Below, one piece after another: positions 17,764 to 26,894 of a DNA stretch of 64,000 bases. Origin of the DNA: Loktanella salsilacus (GTDB lineage: Bacteria; Pseudomonadota; Alphaproteobacteria; Rhodobacterales; Rhodobacteraceae); NCBI RefSeq assembly GCF_900114485.1, contig NZ_FOTF01000006.1, forward strand, positions 1-64,000. The letters run 5' to 3'. The translations under genes were made by a program, and so were the position numbers. How positions within the stretch are numbered: the stretch's first letter is position 1; each line of letters opens with the position of its first letter. The notes beneath the pieces were generated by a model, which ran no database searches, had not been told where the DNA came from, and saw nothing but the letters and a program-made list of their open reading frames with translations.

Positions 17764-18426
17764 ATGCGCACAGTGGTTTTTGATCTGGATGGCACCCTTG
17801 CCAATACAAGCGGCGATTTGATTGCCGCCGCGAACGCCTGTTTTCGCGATTTGGGTTTGGGCGATCAGCTGGACGCGGCTCTGGACCAAAAGACCGCCGT
17901 GCGCGGGGCCAAGGCGATGCTGCGGCTAGGGCTGGAACGCGCCGGTGTGCCGGACGAGGATGTGGTGGATGCGCAGTATCAGCCGCTGCTGAACTACTAC
18001 GGGCAGGCGATCAGCACCCATACCTATCTGTATGACGGCGCGATCACTGCGATTAACGGCTTGGTGGACGCAGGTTACCGCGTGGCGATCTGCACGAATA
18101 AGCCAGAGGCGCTGGCGATCCAGCTGCTGACCGCGCTGGGCGTGCTGGACCATTTCCACGCCATGCTGGGGTCCGACACGTTGCCCGTGCGCAAGCCTGA
18201 TCCAGAGCATCTGTTCGAAACCGTGCGCCGCGCAGGCGGTGATACCACGCGCTGTTTGCTGGTGGGCGATACCGAGACAGACTCAAAGACTGCCCGCGCC
18301 GCTGGCGTGCCGTCTGTGCTGGTGACCTTCGGTCCCGCGGGCGAGGATATGGCCGCTTTGATGCCCGACGCGCTGCTGGATCACTACGATGACCTAGGGG
18401 CGGTTGTGCGCAGGCTGATCGGGTAA
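17764..18426 (+). CDS. gph: HAD-family phosphatase, phosphoglycolate phosphatase type
   Basis: 220-residue HAD hydrolase. The nucleophile motif VVFDLDGTLANTSGDL (motif I, DxDGT) opens the protein. ICTNKP is motif II. RKPDPEHLFE provides motif III, and LLVGDTETDSKTARAAGVP is motif IV with the acidic Mg ligands. The cap domain lies at about residues 15-85. Phosphoglycolate salvage is the best-known role of this subgroup, but HAD specificity is hard to read. The gene is divergent from glmU and followed after 40 bp by a DegT aminotransferase gene. The start has AGGGA 8 bases upstream. Confidence 0.85.
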   Translation: MRTVVFDLDGTLANTSGDLIAAANACFRDLGLGDQLDAALDQKTAVRGAKAMLRLGLERAGVPDEDVVDAQYQPLLNYYGQAISTHTYLYDGAITAINGLVDAGYRVAICTNKPEALAIQLLTALGVLDHFHAMLGSDTLPVRKPDPEHLFETVRRAGGDTTRCLLVGDTETDSKTARAAGVPSVLVTFGPAGEDMAALMPDALLDHYDDLGAVVRRLIG

Positions 18427-18466
18427 GCCATTGACGCCGCCAGAGCCCGGCGCGAAGGTTAACCTT

Positions 18467-19660
18467 ATGTCAGAGGTCTTTACCGGCAATTTCACGCAGC
18501 AAGAACCGCTGCCAGAGGCGTCCATCGCGGCAGCAGAGGTCGTTTTGCGCCATGGCCGCCTGCACCGCTACAACGTGGCAGAGGGCGAGGTGTCTGAAAC
18601 TGCGCGGCTCGAGGAAGACTTTGCCGCCAGCACCGGGGCGGCCTATGCGCTGGCGGTGGCATCGGGCGGTTACGCGCTGGGCTGCGCCTTGCGCGCCTGC
18701 GGTGTCGTGCCGGGCGAGCCTGTGCTGACCAATGCCTTTACGCTGGCCCCGGTACCCGGCGCGATTGCCGGGGTGGGGGCCGTGCCAGTGTTCGTCGGCG
18801 TGACCGAGGCGCTGGTGATCGACATGGATGATCTGGCCAAGAAGCTGGAGAGCGCCCGCGTGCTGCTGCTGAGCCATATGCGCGGGCATATCTGCGACAT
18901 GGATGCGCTGATGGCACTGTGTGATGCGGCTGGCGTGACGGTGATCGAGGATTGCGCCCATACGATGGGTGCGCGCTGGAACGGCACGCCCACGGGTCGC
19001 TTTGGCAAGATGGGCTGCTTTTCCACGCAAACCTATAAGCACATCAACGCAGGCGAAGGCGGCTTGCTGATCAGCGATGATGCAGAGGCGATGGCCCGCG
19101 CCGTGCTGCTGTCGGGGAGCTATATGCTGTATGACCACCACCGCGCCGCGCCCCCGGCCGAGGTGTTCGCGGGGCTGCGGTATGACGTGCCCAATATCTC
19201 TGGCCGGATGGATAATCTGCGCGCCGCAATCCTGCGCCCGCAGCTGAAAGCGCTGACGCGGCAGGCGGGGCGCTGGAATGACCGCTATACGCGGTTGGCG
19301 CGGGGGCTGGCGGATGTGCCGGGGCTGACGCTGCCTGTGCGGTGCGCGAAAGAGCAATTCGTGGCGTCGTCGTTCCAATTTCTGCTGCTGGATTGGGCCG
19401 CGCCCGATGTGATCGCCGTGGTGGACGGCTGCGCTGCGCGGGGCGTTGCGCTTAAATGGTTTGGCGCGGCAGAGCCTGCGGGCTTTACCTCGCGCTATGA
19501 CAGCTGGCGATATGCGGACACACCGCCGCTGCCCGCGACGGACCGAATATTGGCAGGGCTGCTGGATATGCGCCTGCCGCTGACGTTTTCCTTGGAGGAT
19601 TGCGCGCTGATCGCCCGGATCATCCGCGATGTCGTCATGCAAGTGCGGGGGACACCATGA
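18467..19660 (+). CDS. DegT/DnrJ/EryC1/StrS-family PLP aminotransferase
   Basis: 397-residue fold-type I PLP enzyme of the nucleotide-sugar aminotransferase family. CFSTQTYKHINAGEGGLL carries the PLP-binding lysine and VIEDCAHTMGARWNG the Asp that contacts the pyridine ring. I prefer ATG 18467, with AAGG upstream, over a TTG at 18431. Such enzymes usually aminate keto-sugars for LPS or capsule, yet no other sugar-modification gene is adjacent; its neighbours are gph and an unknown gene that overlaps its stop (ATGA). Substrate unknown. Confidence 0.82.
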   Translation: MSEVFTGNFTQQEPLPEASIAAAEVVLRHGRLHRYNVAEGEVSETARLEEDFAASTGAAYALAVASGGYALGCALRACGVVPGEPVLTNAFTLAPVPGAIAGVGAVPVFVGVTEALVIDMDDLAKKLESARVLLLSHMRGHICDMDALMALCDAAGVTVIEDCAHTMGARWNGTPTGRFGKMGCFSTQTYKHINAGEGGLLISDDAEAMARAVLLSGSYMLYDHHRAAPPAEVFAGLRYDVPNISGRMDNLRAAILRPQLKALTRQAGRWNDRYTRLARGLADVPGLTLPVRCAKEQFVASSFQFLLLDWAAPDVIAVVDGCAARGVALKWFGAAEPAGFTSRYDSWRYADTPPLPATDRILAGLLDMRLPLTFSLEDCALIARIIRDVVMQVRGTP

Positions 19661-20172
19661 GGGTCACTGAAGTCGAAGCGGCCATTCGCGAGGCGCTGGG
19701 CCGGATCAACCGCCCCTTTCCCGGCTATACCATCGACCGCACCCCGCGCGGCGACGGCACACCGCATATCGAGGGCGAGGGGCCGTTCTTTGATCTGATC
19801 GTGGATGATGACGGCATGGAGCGGTCGCGCGAGACTGTGGATGGGCACGAGCTGTTGTTCCGCATCCTGCGCCGCGACATGCGCCTGATCGCCATGGCCG
19901 AAGAGCGCCGCACCCGCACGGACACCGCCCCCAGCTGGCTGAAAGCGCTGCGCAAATGGTGGCCCGGCGCGTTGGAGGGGTTGATTGGCAGCGACGACTA
20001 TTCGCGGGGGACATGGATCGACGGGCATATCCGCTTGATGACCCATCTGCGCAGCGACTGGGGCGCCCGCGTGCATACCGAAAACGACGCCATGCTGCGG
20101 CGGTATCCGCTGACCAAAGGCGAGCACGAGAACTTTCGCAGGCTTGATTTGAGCGCCTACGGGGTGAAGTGA
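19657..20172 (+). CDS. Conserved-looking hypothetical protein coupled to the DegT aminotransferase
   Basis: 171 residues from ATG 19657, which overlaps the aminotransferase stop by 4 bp. The protein is soluble, with no signal peptide or membrane segment. It is rich in charged residues and Trp/Arg, with motifs such as RINRPFPGYTIDRTPRGDGT, FFDLIVDDDGMERSRE and WLKALRKWWPGALEGLIGSD. I do not recognise the family with confidence; an immunity-protein-like fold crossed my mind but cannot be supported. The tight overlap implies a link to the aminotransferase or simply co-expression. Confidence 0.65.
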   Translation: MRVTEVEAAIREALGRINRPFPGYTIDRTPRGDGTPHIEGEGPFFDLIVDDDGMERSRETVDGHELLFRILRRDMRLIAMAEERRTRTDTAPSWLKALRKWWPGALEGLIGSDDYSRGTWIDGHIRLMTHLRSDWGARVHTENDAMLRRYPLTKGEHENFRRLDLSAYGVK

Positions 20173-20180
20173 AGTTTTTT

Positions 20181-20330
20181 CGGCGCGGCTGGATGCCTCC
20201 GGCGGGAGTTTATCTGGCAAGGTGAATGCGGGTGGATTTTCGCGCGGGGGTCTGTGGGCCGCGCTGGGCGACGTGCATCGGGCTCGGGTCTGATCCCCTT
20301 CGGGGGGAGTATTTTTTGAAAAAGCGAGGA
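20181..20330. repeat. Intergenic repeat-like region, copy C
   Basis: The gap between the hypothetical gene and the creA-like gene contains GGATGCCTCCGGCGGGAGTT (from 20191) and, further right, CCCCTTCGGGGGGAGTATTT (from 20295) with TTTTGAAAAAGCGAGGA. Both parts resemble halves of the elements at 10231-10345 and 14331-14378. The CCCC-TTC-GGGG hairpin plus T-run could terminate the plus-strand operon. Confidence 0.4.
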
Positions 20331-20356
20331 CAGGCGGGGGCGGGCGTTTGGCTGGG

Positions 20357-20815
20357 TTATTCGCTGGGCGTGTAGAGGGGGACGGTGCTGATCGACATTT
20401 TGGCCGAGCCTTGGGTGAGCTCGTTGGCATGGGCGAGGTAGATCAGGGTGTTGTTCGCCTCATCGAAGATGCGCTTGATCTTGATGGATTTGAGGATGAT
20501 CGACTGGCGTTCGCTAAAGACGTTTTCGCCGTCGGCACTGCGGTCAATATTGCCAAGCACGATGGGGCCAGTCTGGCGGCAAGAGATGGACGAGTTCGAG
20601 GGGTCTTCGAACCAGTTGCCATTGGACAGCCGGTCGATGATCGAGCGGTCGAAATAAGCCAGATGGCAGGTCACGCCCTGCACCTTGGGGTCTGAGACAG
20701 CCTCTATCACGATATCATTGCCGACCCAGTCCACGCCGACTTTGCCAACCACATCGGCGAAGGCAGGTTGCGTCATCAGGGTGAGGGCGGTCGCGAGCGC
20801 GGGGATATGTTTCAT
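20357..20815 (-). CDS. creA: CreA family periplasmic protein
   Basis: 152-residue exported protein of the CreA family, whose molecular role is unknown. The signal peptide covers about residues 1-20 (MKHIPALATALTLMTQPAFA). The mature part starts DVVGKVGVDWVGNDIVIEAV, followed by the family hallmark DPKVQGVTCHLAYFDRSIID and two Cys in the CREA layout (TCHLAYF and SISCRQTGPI). Start ATG 20815 is chosen because it gives the signal peptide. Single minus-strand gene, with its promoter region facing the ivd operon. Confidence 0.85.
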   Translation of the reverse strand: MKHIPALATALTLMTQPAFADVVGKVGVDWVGNDIVIEAVSDPKVQGVTCHLAYFDRSIIDRLSNGNWFEDPSNSSISCRQTGPIVLGNIDRSADGENVFSERQSIILKSIKIKRIFDEANNTLIYLAHANELTQGSAKMSISTVPLYTPSE

Positions 20816-20884
20816 GACATGCGATGTAGTTTGCGCAGGGGATGATGCAAGAGGCTTGACCTGCGCGCGGGGCATGGCCTAACA

Positions 20885-20902
20885 ATTGAACAAGTGTTCA
20901 AT
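20885..20902. promoter_or_regulatory. Inverted-repeat operator candidate upstream of ivd
   Basis: ATTGAAC-AAGT-GTTCAAT is a perfect 7-bp inverted repeat with a 4-bp spacer, ending 15 bp before the ivd start codon and just before its ribosome-binding site. The size and position suit a TetR- or MerR-type repressor of acyl-CoA catabolism. No regulator gene lies nearby. Confidence 0.5.
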
Positions 20903-20917
20903 AAAGGATGCGCGGCA

Positions 20918-22081
20918 ATGTTCCACGGCTCTATGACGTTCGATCTGGGTGAAGATGCTAATGCGTTGCGCGATATGGTGCATGCTTGGGCGCAGGACCG
21001 GATAAAGCCGATGGCGGCGACGATTGACCGCGAAAACGCCTTTCCCCCGACGCTGTGGCGCGAGCTGGGCGAGATGGGGCTGCTGGGTGTCACGGTGCCA
21101 GAGCAGTACGGCGGCGCGGGGATGAGCTATTTGGCGCATACCGTCGCGGTCGAGGAAATCGCGCGGGCGAGTGCGTCGGTGTCGCTGTCGTATGGTGCGC
21201 ATTCGAACCTATGCGTCAATCAGATCAAGCTGAATGGAACCGACGCGCAAAAGGCCAAGTATCTGCCGCGTCTTGTCAGCGGCGAACATGTCGGCGCGCT
21301 GGCGATGAGCGAGGCTGGCGCTGGATCGGACGTGGTGTCGATGTCGCTGGCTGCCGAGAAGCGCAACGATCATTACCGTTTGTCGGGGACGAAATACTGG
21401 ATCACCAACGGGCCGGATGCGGATACGCTGGTGGTCTATGCCAAGACGGATAAGGCGGCGGGGTCCAAAGGGATTACGGCGTTCCTGATCGAGAAAGAGA
21501 TGAAAGGGTTCAGCACCAGCGCCCATTTCGACAAGCTGGGGATGCGCGGATCGAACACGGCAGAGCTGGTGTTTGACGATGTCGAGGTGCCCTTTGAAAA
21601 CGTCCTTGGCGAAGAGGGCAAGGGTGTTCGCGTGCTGATGTCGGGGCTGGATTACGAGCGGGTGGTGCTGGCGGGCATTGGCCTGGGGATCATGGCCGCC
21701 TGTCTGGACGAGGTGATGCCTTACCTTGCGCAGCGCAAGCAGTTCGGCCAGCCGATCGGGTCGTTCCAGCTGATGCAGGGCAAGATCGCCGATATGTACA
21801 CCGCGATGAACTCTGCCCGCGCCTATGTCTACGAGGTCGCGCGGGCCTGCGACCGGGGCACGGTCACGCGGGCGGATGCGGCGGCGTGTTGTTTGTACGC
21901 GTCCGAAGAGGCGATGAAGCAGGCGCATCAGGCCGTGCAGGCGCTGGGCGGGGCGGGCTTTATGGCCGACGCGCCCGTCGCCCGGCTGTTCCGGGACGCC
22001 AAACTGATGGAGATCGGGGCCGGCACAAGTGAGATCCGCCGGATGCTGGTCGGCCGCGAGCTGATGGCCGCGGTGGGATGA
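20918..22081 (+). CDS. ivd: Isovaleryl-CoA dehydrogenase
   Basis: 387-residue FAD acyl-CoA dehydrogenase of leucine breakdown (isovaleryl-CoA to 3-methylcrotonyl-CoA). The acidic catalytic residue is Glu247 in [12 protein letters not shown], the position characteristic of isovaleryl-CoA dehydrogenases rather than the C-terminal Glu of short-chain enzymes. Other family signatures are [31 protein letters not shown] and [19 protein letters not shown]. The ATG at 20918 has AAAGGA 9 bases upstream. It heads an operon that runs through mccB and mccA, supporting the assignment. Confidence 0.94.
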   Translation: MFHGSMTFDLGEDANALRDMVHAWAQDRIKPMAATIDRENAFPPTLWRELGEMGLLGVTVPEQYGGAGMSYLAHTVAVEEIARASASVSLSYGAHSNLCVNQIKLNGTDAQKAKYLPRLVSGEHVGALAMSEAGAGSDVVSMSLAAEKRNDHYRLSGTKYWITNGPDADTLVVYAKTDKAAGSKGITAFLIEKEMKGFSTSAHFDKLGMRGSNTAELVFDDVEVPFENVLGEEGKGVRVLMSGLDYERVVLAGIGLGIMAACLDEVMPYLAQRKQFGQPIGSFQLMQGKIADMYTAMNSARAYVYEVARACDRGTVTRADAAACCLYASEEAMKQAHQAVQALGGAGFMADAPVARLFRDAKLMEIGAGTSEIRRMLVGRELMAAVG

Positions 22082-22362
22082 CCCGCTGGCGCCTTTTCGC
22101 GCCGCTGGCCGCGCTGGTTGTGCTGACCGGGTATCTGGGGCTGCGGCTGGGGCAGCCATTGGATGACACGGCGATCATCGAACAGGCCGCGGCGCGGTAT
22201 CTGACAGAGGCGGGGCCGGGTGCGCAGCGGACAGATTGTGCGGCGACGGCGCATCCGGATGCGCGGATGATCGTGGTGTGCCACGCGGCGGATGGGCGTG
22301 AGTTTTCCTATGTCATGGGGAACCGTGGCGAAGTGTTCGAGCGGTCCGGGCCGCAAGCATAA
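22078..22362 (+). CDS. Small membrane-anchored protein in the leucine-catabolism operon
   Basis: 94 residues, overlapping the ivd stop by 4 bp (ATGA). It starts with one hydrophobic helix or signal anchor ([20 protein letters not shown]). The remainder is a small periplasmic part with two Cys (QRTDCAATA and [12 protein letters not shown]), 28 residues apart, which could form a disulfide. The family is not recognised. Placement between ivd and the carboxylase genes is tight, but a metabolic role for a periplasmic protein is not obvious. Confidence 0.68.
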   Translation: MTRWRLFAPLAALVVLTGYLGLRLGQPLDDTAIIEQAAARYLTEAGPGAQRTDCAATAHPDARMIVVCHAADGREFSYVMGNRGEVFERSGPQA

Positions 22363-22376
22363 CAGGAGTCTTGAAC

Positions 22377-22871
22377 ATGAAGATCGGTCGATATGCCGTT
22401 GTGATTGCAGCATTACACGCGCTGCCAGTAATGGCACAGGACTTGGGAGTCGACCGGGGCGATGTGCTGGCCTGCTTTGCGGATACGCCCATTGGTGCGA
22501 TTTATCCGGACTGCCTTGGGGCTGCTGCAAACGTCTGCCAAGATCAGGATGGGGGCAGCACGACCATCGGGATGACGGAATGCATCATGGCAGAGACGGC
22601 GGTTTGGGATGACATGCTGAACGAGGAATACACGCGGCTTCAGCGCAATTTCAGCGCCCGCGGCTGGGCTGGTGGCGCGGTGACGAATGCAGAGCTGAAG
22701 ATCGCGCTGCGCGATGCGCAAAGAGCGTGGATCGCATACCGCGATGCCGATTGCGGCTTGCGTTACAAAGTCTGGGAGGGCGGGACCATCAGAGGTGTTG
22801 TGGCAGCGAATTGCGAAATGACGATGACCGCCAGCCGTGCGCTGGATTTGCGCGATATGGACCGGCCATGA
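22377..22871 (+). CDS. DUF1311 / LprI-like periplasmic protein
   Basis: 164 residues from ATG 22377, which has AGGAG 8 bases upstream; a TTG two codons earlier is less likely. The signal peptide ends near LPVMAQ. The mature part has the Cys-rich DUF1311 layout: [20 protein letters not shown], then [20 protein letters not shown] and [16 protein letters not shown]. Relatives include the mycobacterial lysozyme inhibitor LprI, so envelope protection is conceivable but unproven. The stop overlaps the mccB start by 4 bp. Confidence 0.8.
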   Translation: MKIGRYAVVIAALHALPVMAQDLGVDRGDVLACFADTPIGAIYPDCLGAAANVCQDQDGGSTTIGMTECIMAETAVWDDMLNEEYTRLQRNFSARGWAGGAVTNAELKIALRDAQRAWIAYRDADCGLRYKVWEGGTIRGVVAANCEMTMTASRALDLRDMDRP

Positions 22872-24427
22872 GCCGCGCCGCGCACATGGAGGCGCTGGAC
22901 CGCGTGGCGCATGCGGCCGCCACGGCGATGGCGGGCGGGGGCGCGCGGGCGCGGGAGCGGCATGTCAGTCGCGGCAAGATGCTGCCGCGTGAACGGGTCG
23001 CCAACCTGCTTGATCCGGGGTCAAGCTGGCTGGAAATCGGCGTGACGGCGGCGCATGGCATGTATGGCGGCGACGCGCCGGGGGCTGGTGTGATCGCGGG
23101 GATCGGCTGGGTCAGCGGCGTGCAGGTCATGGTCGTGTGCAATGATGCGACCGTAAAAGGCGGCACCTATTACCCCGTCAGCGTGAAAAAACACCTGCGC
23201 GCCCAAGAGGTTGCGGCGCGCTGCGGGCTGCCTTGCGTCTATCTGGTGGACAGCGGCGGGGCGAACCTGCCCAATCAGGACGAGGTGTTTCCCGACCGCG
23301 ACCACTTTGGCCGCATATTCTATAATCAGGCGAATATGTCGGCGGCGGGGATTGCGCAGATCGCAGTGGTCATGGGGTCCTGCACGGCGGGCGGTGCCTA
23401 TGTCCCGGCGATGGCCGATGTGTCGATCATCGTGAAAGAACAGGGAACGATCTTCCTCGCGGGGCCGCCCTTGGTCAAGGCGGCGACGGGCGAAGTGGTG
23501 TCAGCTGAGGAATTGGGCGGCGGCGATGTGCATACGCGCCTGTCTGGCGTGGCGGATTATCTGGCCGAGGATGACGCCCATGCGCTGGCTTTGGCGCGGC
23601 AGGCGGTTGCCTCGATCTCTGCTCGGAATACGGGCGATATCAAGCGGTTGCAAAGCGAAGTTCCTGCAGTTGATCCGGATAGCCTGTTCGACGTGATCCC
23701 GGCGGATCTGCGTACGCCCTATGACATCCGCGAGGTTATTCGCCGGATCGTCGACGGCTCGCGCTTTGACGAGTTCAAAGCCCGTTTTGGCGAGACGCTG
23801 GTGACGGGATTTGCGCATATTGACGGCTGGCCCTGCGGGATTGTGGCGAATAACGGGGTGCTGTTCAGTCAGGCGGCGCAAAAGGGGGCGCATTTTGTTG
23901 AACTGTGCTCTCAACGCCGGATCCCGTTGATCTTTTTGCAGAACATCACCGGCTTTATGGTCGGGCGCGAATACGAGAACGAGGGGATCGCGCGGCACGG
24001 GGCCAAGATGGTCACGGCTGTTGCGACGACCAAAGTGCCCAAGATCACGATGGTGGTCGGCGGCAGCTACGGCGCGGGAAATTATGGCATGGCAGGAAGG
24101 GCTTACAGCCCGGACTTCATGTGGACGTGGCCCACGTCGCGCACCGCTGTAATGGGCGGCGAACAGGCGGCGGGCGTGCTGGCGACGGTAAAGCGTGACG
24201 GCATGGAGCGGCGCGGCGAGGCGTGGTCGGCAGAGGAGGAGGCTGCCTTCAAGCAGCCGGTGCTGGACCAGTTCGCTGAGCAGAGCGATCCGCTTTATGC
24301 ATCTGCGCGGCTTTGGGATGACGGGGTGATTGACCCGCGTCAAAGCCGGGCGGTGCTGGCCTTGAGCCTTGCGGCCAGCTGCAATGCGCTCATCGAGGAG
24401 ACACGCTTTGGCGTGTTCCGGATGTGA
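22868..24427 (+). CDS. mccB: Methylcrotonoyl-CoA carboxylase, carboxyltransferase (beta) subunit
   Basis: 519-residue carboxyltransferase subunit that moves carbon dioxide from carboxybiotin to 3-methylcrotonyl-CoA in leucine degradation. Crotonase-fold N and C domains are visible: [60 protein letters not shown] and [20 protein letters not shown]. The last two are strong markers of the MCC/PCC carboxyltransferases, and GANLPNQ..VFPD favours MCC. The start overlaps the DUF1311 stop (ATGA). Context (ivd upstream, biotin subunit downstream) supports MCC over propionyl- or geranyl-CoA carboxylase. Confidence 0.94.
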   Translation: MSRAAHMEALDRVAHAAATAMAGGGARARERHVSRGKMLPRERVANLLDPGSSWLEIGVTAAHGMYGGDAPGAGVIAGIGWVSGVQVMVVCNDATVKGGTYYPVSVKKHLRAQEVAARCGLPCVYLVDSGGANLPNQDEVFPDRDHFGRIFYNQANMSAAGIAQIAVVMGSCTAGGAYVPAMADVSIIVKEQGTIFLAGPPLVKAATGEVVSAEELGGGDVHTRLSGVADYLAEDDAHALALARQAVASISARNTGDIKRLQSEVPAVDPDSLFDVIPADLRTPYDIREVIRRIVDGSRFDEFKARFGETLVTGFAHIDGWPCGIVANNGVLFSQAAQKGAHFVELCSQRRIPLIFLQNITGFMVGREYENEGIARHGAKMVTAVATTKVPKITMVVGGSYGAGNYGMAGRAYSPDFMWTWPTSRTAVMGGEQAAGVLATVKRDGMERRGEAWSAEEEAAFKQPVLDQFAEQSDPLYASARLWDDGVIDPRQSRAVLALSLAASCNALIEETRFGVFRM

Positions 24428-24472
24428 TGATTTTCGCAGGGGACATGACGCGCCTGCACGGGGGGATGTGCG

Positions 24473-26392
24473 ATGTTTAACAAGGTTCTGATTGCGAACC
24501 GGGGCGAGATTGCCTGCCGGATCATCCGCTCTTGCCAAAAGCTGGGCGTGGCCACGGTGGCGGTCTATTCCGACGCCGATGCGGATGCGCTGCATGTGCG
24601 CATGGCGGACGAGGCGGTGCGCCTTGGGCCTGCGCCGGTGGCGGATAGCTATTTGCGCGGCGATCTGATTGTACAGGCGGCGCTGGATACGGGCGCGCAG
24701 GGCATCCATCCGGGTTACGGTTTTCTGTCGGAAAATCCGGGGTTTGTGGATGCGGTCACGGCTGCTGGGCTGGTGTTTATCGGCCCGTCTGCGGATGCGA
24801 TCCGCAAGATGGGGCTTAAGGATGCCGCAAAGGCGTTGATGGACAAGGCGGGGGTGCCGGTGGTGCCCGGATACCTTGGCGCGGATCAAAGCGCCGATGT
24901 GCTGGCCGCTGAGGCGGGCAAGATCGGCTATCCGGTGCTGATCAAGGCCGTGGCGGGCGGCGGCGGCAAAGGTATGCGTCTGGTCGAGGCGGCCGCGGAT
25001 TTCGCGGATGCACTAGACAGCGCCAAGGCCGAGGCGCGGACCGCCTTTGGCAACGCCGATGTGCTGATCGAAAAGTATATCCAGCAGCCAAGGCATATCG
25101 AGGTGCAGGTCTTTGGCGACGGCACGGATGCGGTGCATCTGTTCGAGCGTGACTGTTCCTTGCAGCGGCGGCATCAGAAGGTGATCGAGGAAGCGCCAGC
25201 GCCGGGCATGACGGACGCAGTGCGCGCCGCGATGGGCGACGCGGCGGTCAAGGCGGCGCGGGCGATTGGTTATAGTGGCGCGGGCACGATCGAATTTATC
25301 GTCGACGGCAAGAACGGCCTGCGCACGGACGGCTTTTGGTTCATGGAGATGAACACGCGCCTTCAGGTCGAACATCCGGTGACAGAGGCGATTACTGGCG
25401 TTGATCTGGTGGACTGGCAGCTGCGCGTCGCATCGGGGCAGGCTTTGCCGCTGCGGCAGGATCAGTTGCAGATCACCGGCCACGCGTTCGAGGCGCGGCT
25501 TTATGCAGAAGACGTGCCCGCCGGGTTCTTGCCTGCGACGGGCACCTTGGCTGCGCTGCACTTTCCGGCGCTGGCGCGCATTGATAGCGGCGTTGCGGCG
25601 GGTAGCGAAATCTCTCCTTGGTATGATCCGATGATTGCCAAGATTACGGTGCACGGCCCGGACCGAGGGGCGGCGCTGACGGCGCTGTCCACGGCCCTCG
25701 CGCAGACGCAGGTGGCGGGGACGGTGACGAACCTTGGGTTCTTGCAGCGGCTAGCGGCCGCGCCGGATTTTGTGGCGGGCACGATGGATACCGGGCTGAT
25801 TGGGCGGATGCCGGAATTGGCGGCATCCGCCGTGCCGGGCGCGCAAAGGCTGGCCTATGCCGCGTTGATTGCGGCGGGGCTGGACCGGGGTGCGCCGTGG
25901 CAAGGCTTTGCCCTGTGGCAGGGCGCGCCGCAGCGGGTGCTTATCGGCGAAGAAAGCGTTTTGGTCACAGCGGCGCAGGGCGGCTGGGATGTGCAGGTGG
26001 GCGAGCAGATCGTGCAGCTGCGGCGTGCCGGCCCGAACTGGCGGGTAGATGGCGCGCTGATGCCGCACGCCTTGCGGCACGGCGCGGCGGTGACCGTGTT
26101 TGGTGCGGACCCGTTCACGCTTGATCTGCCTGATCCGCTGGCGCGGGGCGGTGCGGGGCCGGGGGGCGATGTCGTCCTGTCGCCAATGCCCGGGCTGGTG
26201 GCGGCGGTGGCGGTGACCGAGGGGCAAAGCGTCGCAGAAGGCGACCGCATGGTCGTGCTAGAGGCGATGAAAATGGAACACGTCCTGCGCGCACCGCGCA
26301 GCGGGATCGTGGCGCAGGTCGCGGTGACGGCGGGCGATCAGGTCAAGGCAGGCGTCGCGCTGGTGACACTGGCACCCGAGGATGCCGCCTAA
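24473..26392 (+). CDS. mccA: Methylcrotonoyl-CoA carboxylase, biotin-carrying (alpha) subunit
   Basis: 639-residue subunit with three parts. The biotin carboxylase domain is residues about 1-445: FNKVLIANRGEIACRIIRSC, AVAGGGGKGMRLVEAAADF as the ATP lid, FMEMNTRLQVEHPVTEAITG. A central BT-type linker follows. The C-terminal biotinyl domain carries the target Lys600 in LEAMKMEHV. It carboxylates biotin with ATP and bicarbonate, then hands over to MccB. It lies 45 bp after mccB with a strong GGGGGGA site. The expected ligase, BirA, is encoded about 19 kb downstream. Confidence 0.94.
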   Translation: MFNKVLIANRGEIACRIIRSCQKLGVATVAVYSDADADALHVRMADEAVRLGPAPVADSYLRGDLIVQAALDTGAQGIHPGYGFLSENPGFVDAVTAAGLVFIGPSADAIRKMGLKDAAKALMDKAGVPVVPGYLGADQSADVLAAEAGKIGYPVLIKAVAGGGGKGMRLVEAAADFADALDSAKAEARTAFGNADVLIEKYIQQPRHIEVQVFGDGTDAVHLFERDCSLQRRHQKVIEEAPAPGMTDAVRAAMGDAAVKAARAIGYSGAGTIEFIVDGKNGLRTDGFWFMEMNTRLQVEHPVTEAITGVDLVDWQLRVASGQALPLRQDQLQITGHAFEARLYAEDVPAGFLPATGTLAALHFPALARIDSGVAAGSEISPWYDPMIAKITVHGPDRGAALTALSTALAQTQVAGTVTNLGFLQRLAAAPDFVAGTMDTGLIGRMPELAASAVPGAQRLAYAALIAAGLDRGAPWQGFALWQGAPQRVLIGEESVLVTAAQGGWDVQVGEQIVQLRRAGPNWRVDGALMPHALRHGAAVTVFGADPFTLDLPDPLARGGAGPGGDVVLSPMPGLVAAVAVTEGQSVAEGDRMVVLEAMKMEHVLRAPRSGIVAQVAVTAGDQVKAGVALVTLAPEDAA

Positions 26393-26442
26393 ACCCCGCA
26401 CCTGACCCCCGCGACAAAGCGGAGCGGCAGGCGGCGGGTTGG

Positions 26443-26470
26443 TTGACCCTGCCGGGGCACGGGTTTAAGT
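26443..26470 (+). promoter_or_regulatory. Possible sigma-70-type promoter of the nuo operon
   Basis: TTGACC at 26443 followed after about 15-16 bases by TTTAAG/TTAAGT lies in the 136-bp gap between mccA and nuoA. It is the only promoter-like pair I see there. The spacer is slightly short and the -10 is poor, so confidence is low. Confidence 0.3.
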
Positions 26471-26528
26471 GTGACCCCAGCCGCGCCCGGCCGTTCGCTA
26501 CCGGGTGCCACGGGAAAAGGATCACCCC

Positions 26529-26894
26529 TTGGAATCGATGCTGAACGAATACCTGCCGATCATGATTTTTCTGGGCCTTGCCATTGCGTTAGGCCTTATT
26601 CTGATACTGGCAGCTGCCCTGCTTGCTGTGCGCAATCCCGACCCTGAAAAGGTGTCAGCTTATGAATGCGGCTTTAACGCATTCGATGATGCGCGGATGA
26701 AATTTGATGTGCGATTCTACCTCGTGTCGATCCTGTTCATCATTTTCGACCTAGAGGTCGCGTTTCTGTTTCCTTGGGCCGTCGCGTTCCAAGACATTTC
26801 GATGACCGGTTTCTGGTCGATGATGGTTTTCTTGGCCGTGCTGACCGCAGGCTTTGCTTATGAGTGGAAGAAGGGAGCTCTCGAATGGGAGTGA
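26529..26894 (+). CDS. nuoA: NADH-quinone oxidoreductase subunit A
   Basis: 121-residue membrane subunit of complex I near the quinone site, with three transmembrane helices. The family core is [20 protein letters not shown] and [20 protein letters not shown], read here as [21 protein letters not shown] chose the TTG at 26529 because the sequence then reads [11 protein letters not shown] as in relatives and AAAAGGA lies 7 bases upstream; the ATG at 26538 is too far from that site. The stop overlaps the nuoB start by 10 bp. Confidence 0.93.
   Translation: MESMLNEYLPIMIFLGLAIALGLILILAAALLAVRNPDPEKVSAYECGFNAFDDARMKFDVRFYLVSILFIIFDLEVAFLFPWAVAFQDISMTGFWSMMVFLAVLTAGFAYEWKKGALEWE

Noticed and set aside
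22868-26392. Calling the carboxylase pair propionyl-CoA or geranyl-CoA carboxylase
   Set aside because: The ivd gene heads the operon and the carboxyltransferase carries [12 protein letters not shown], which fits methylcrotonoyl-CoA carboxylase better.
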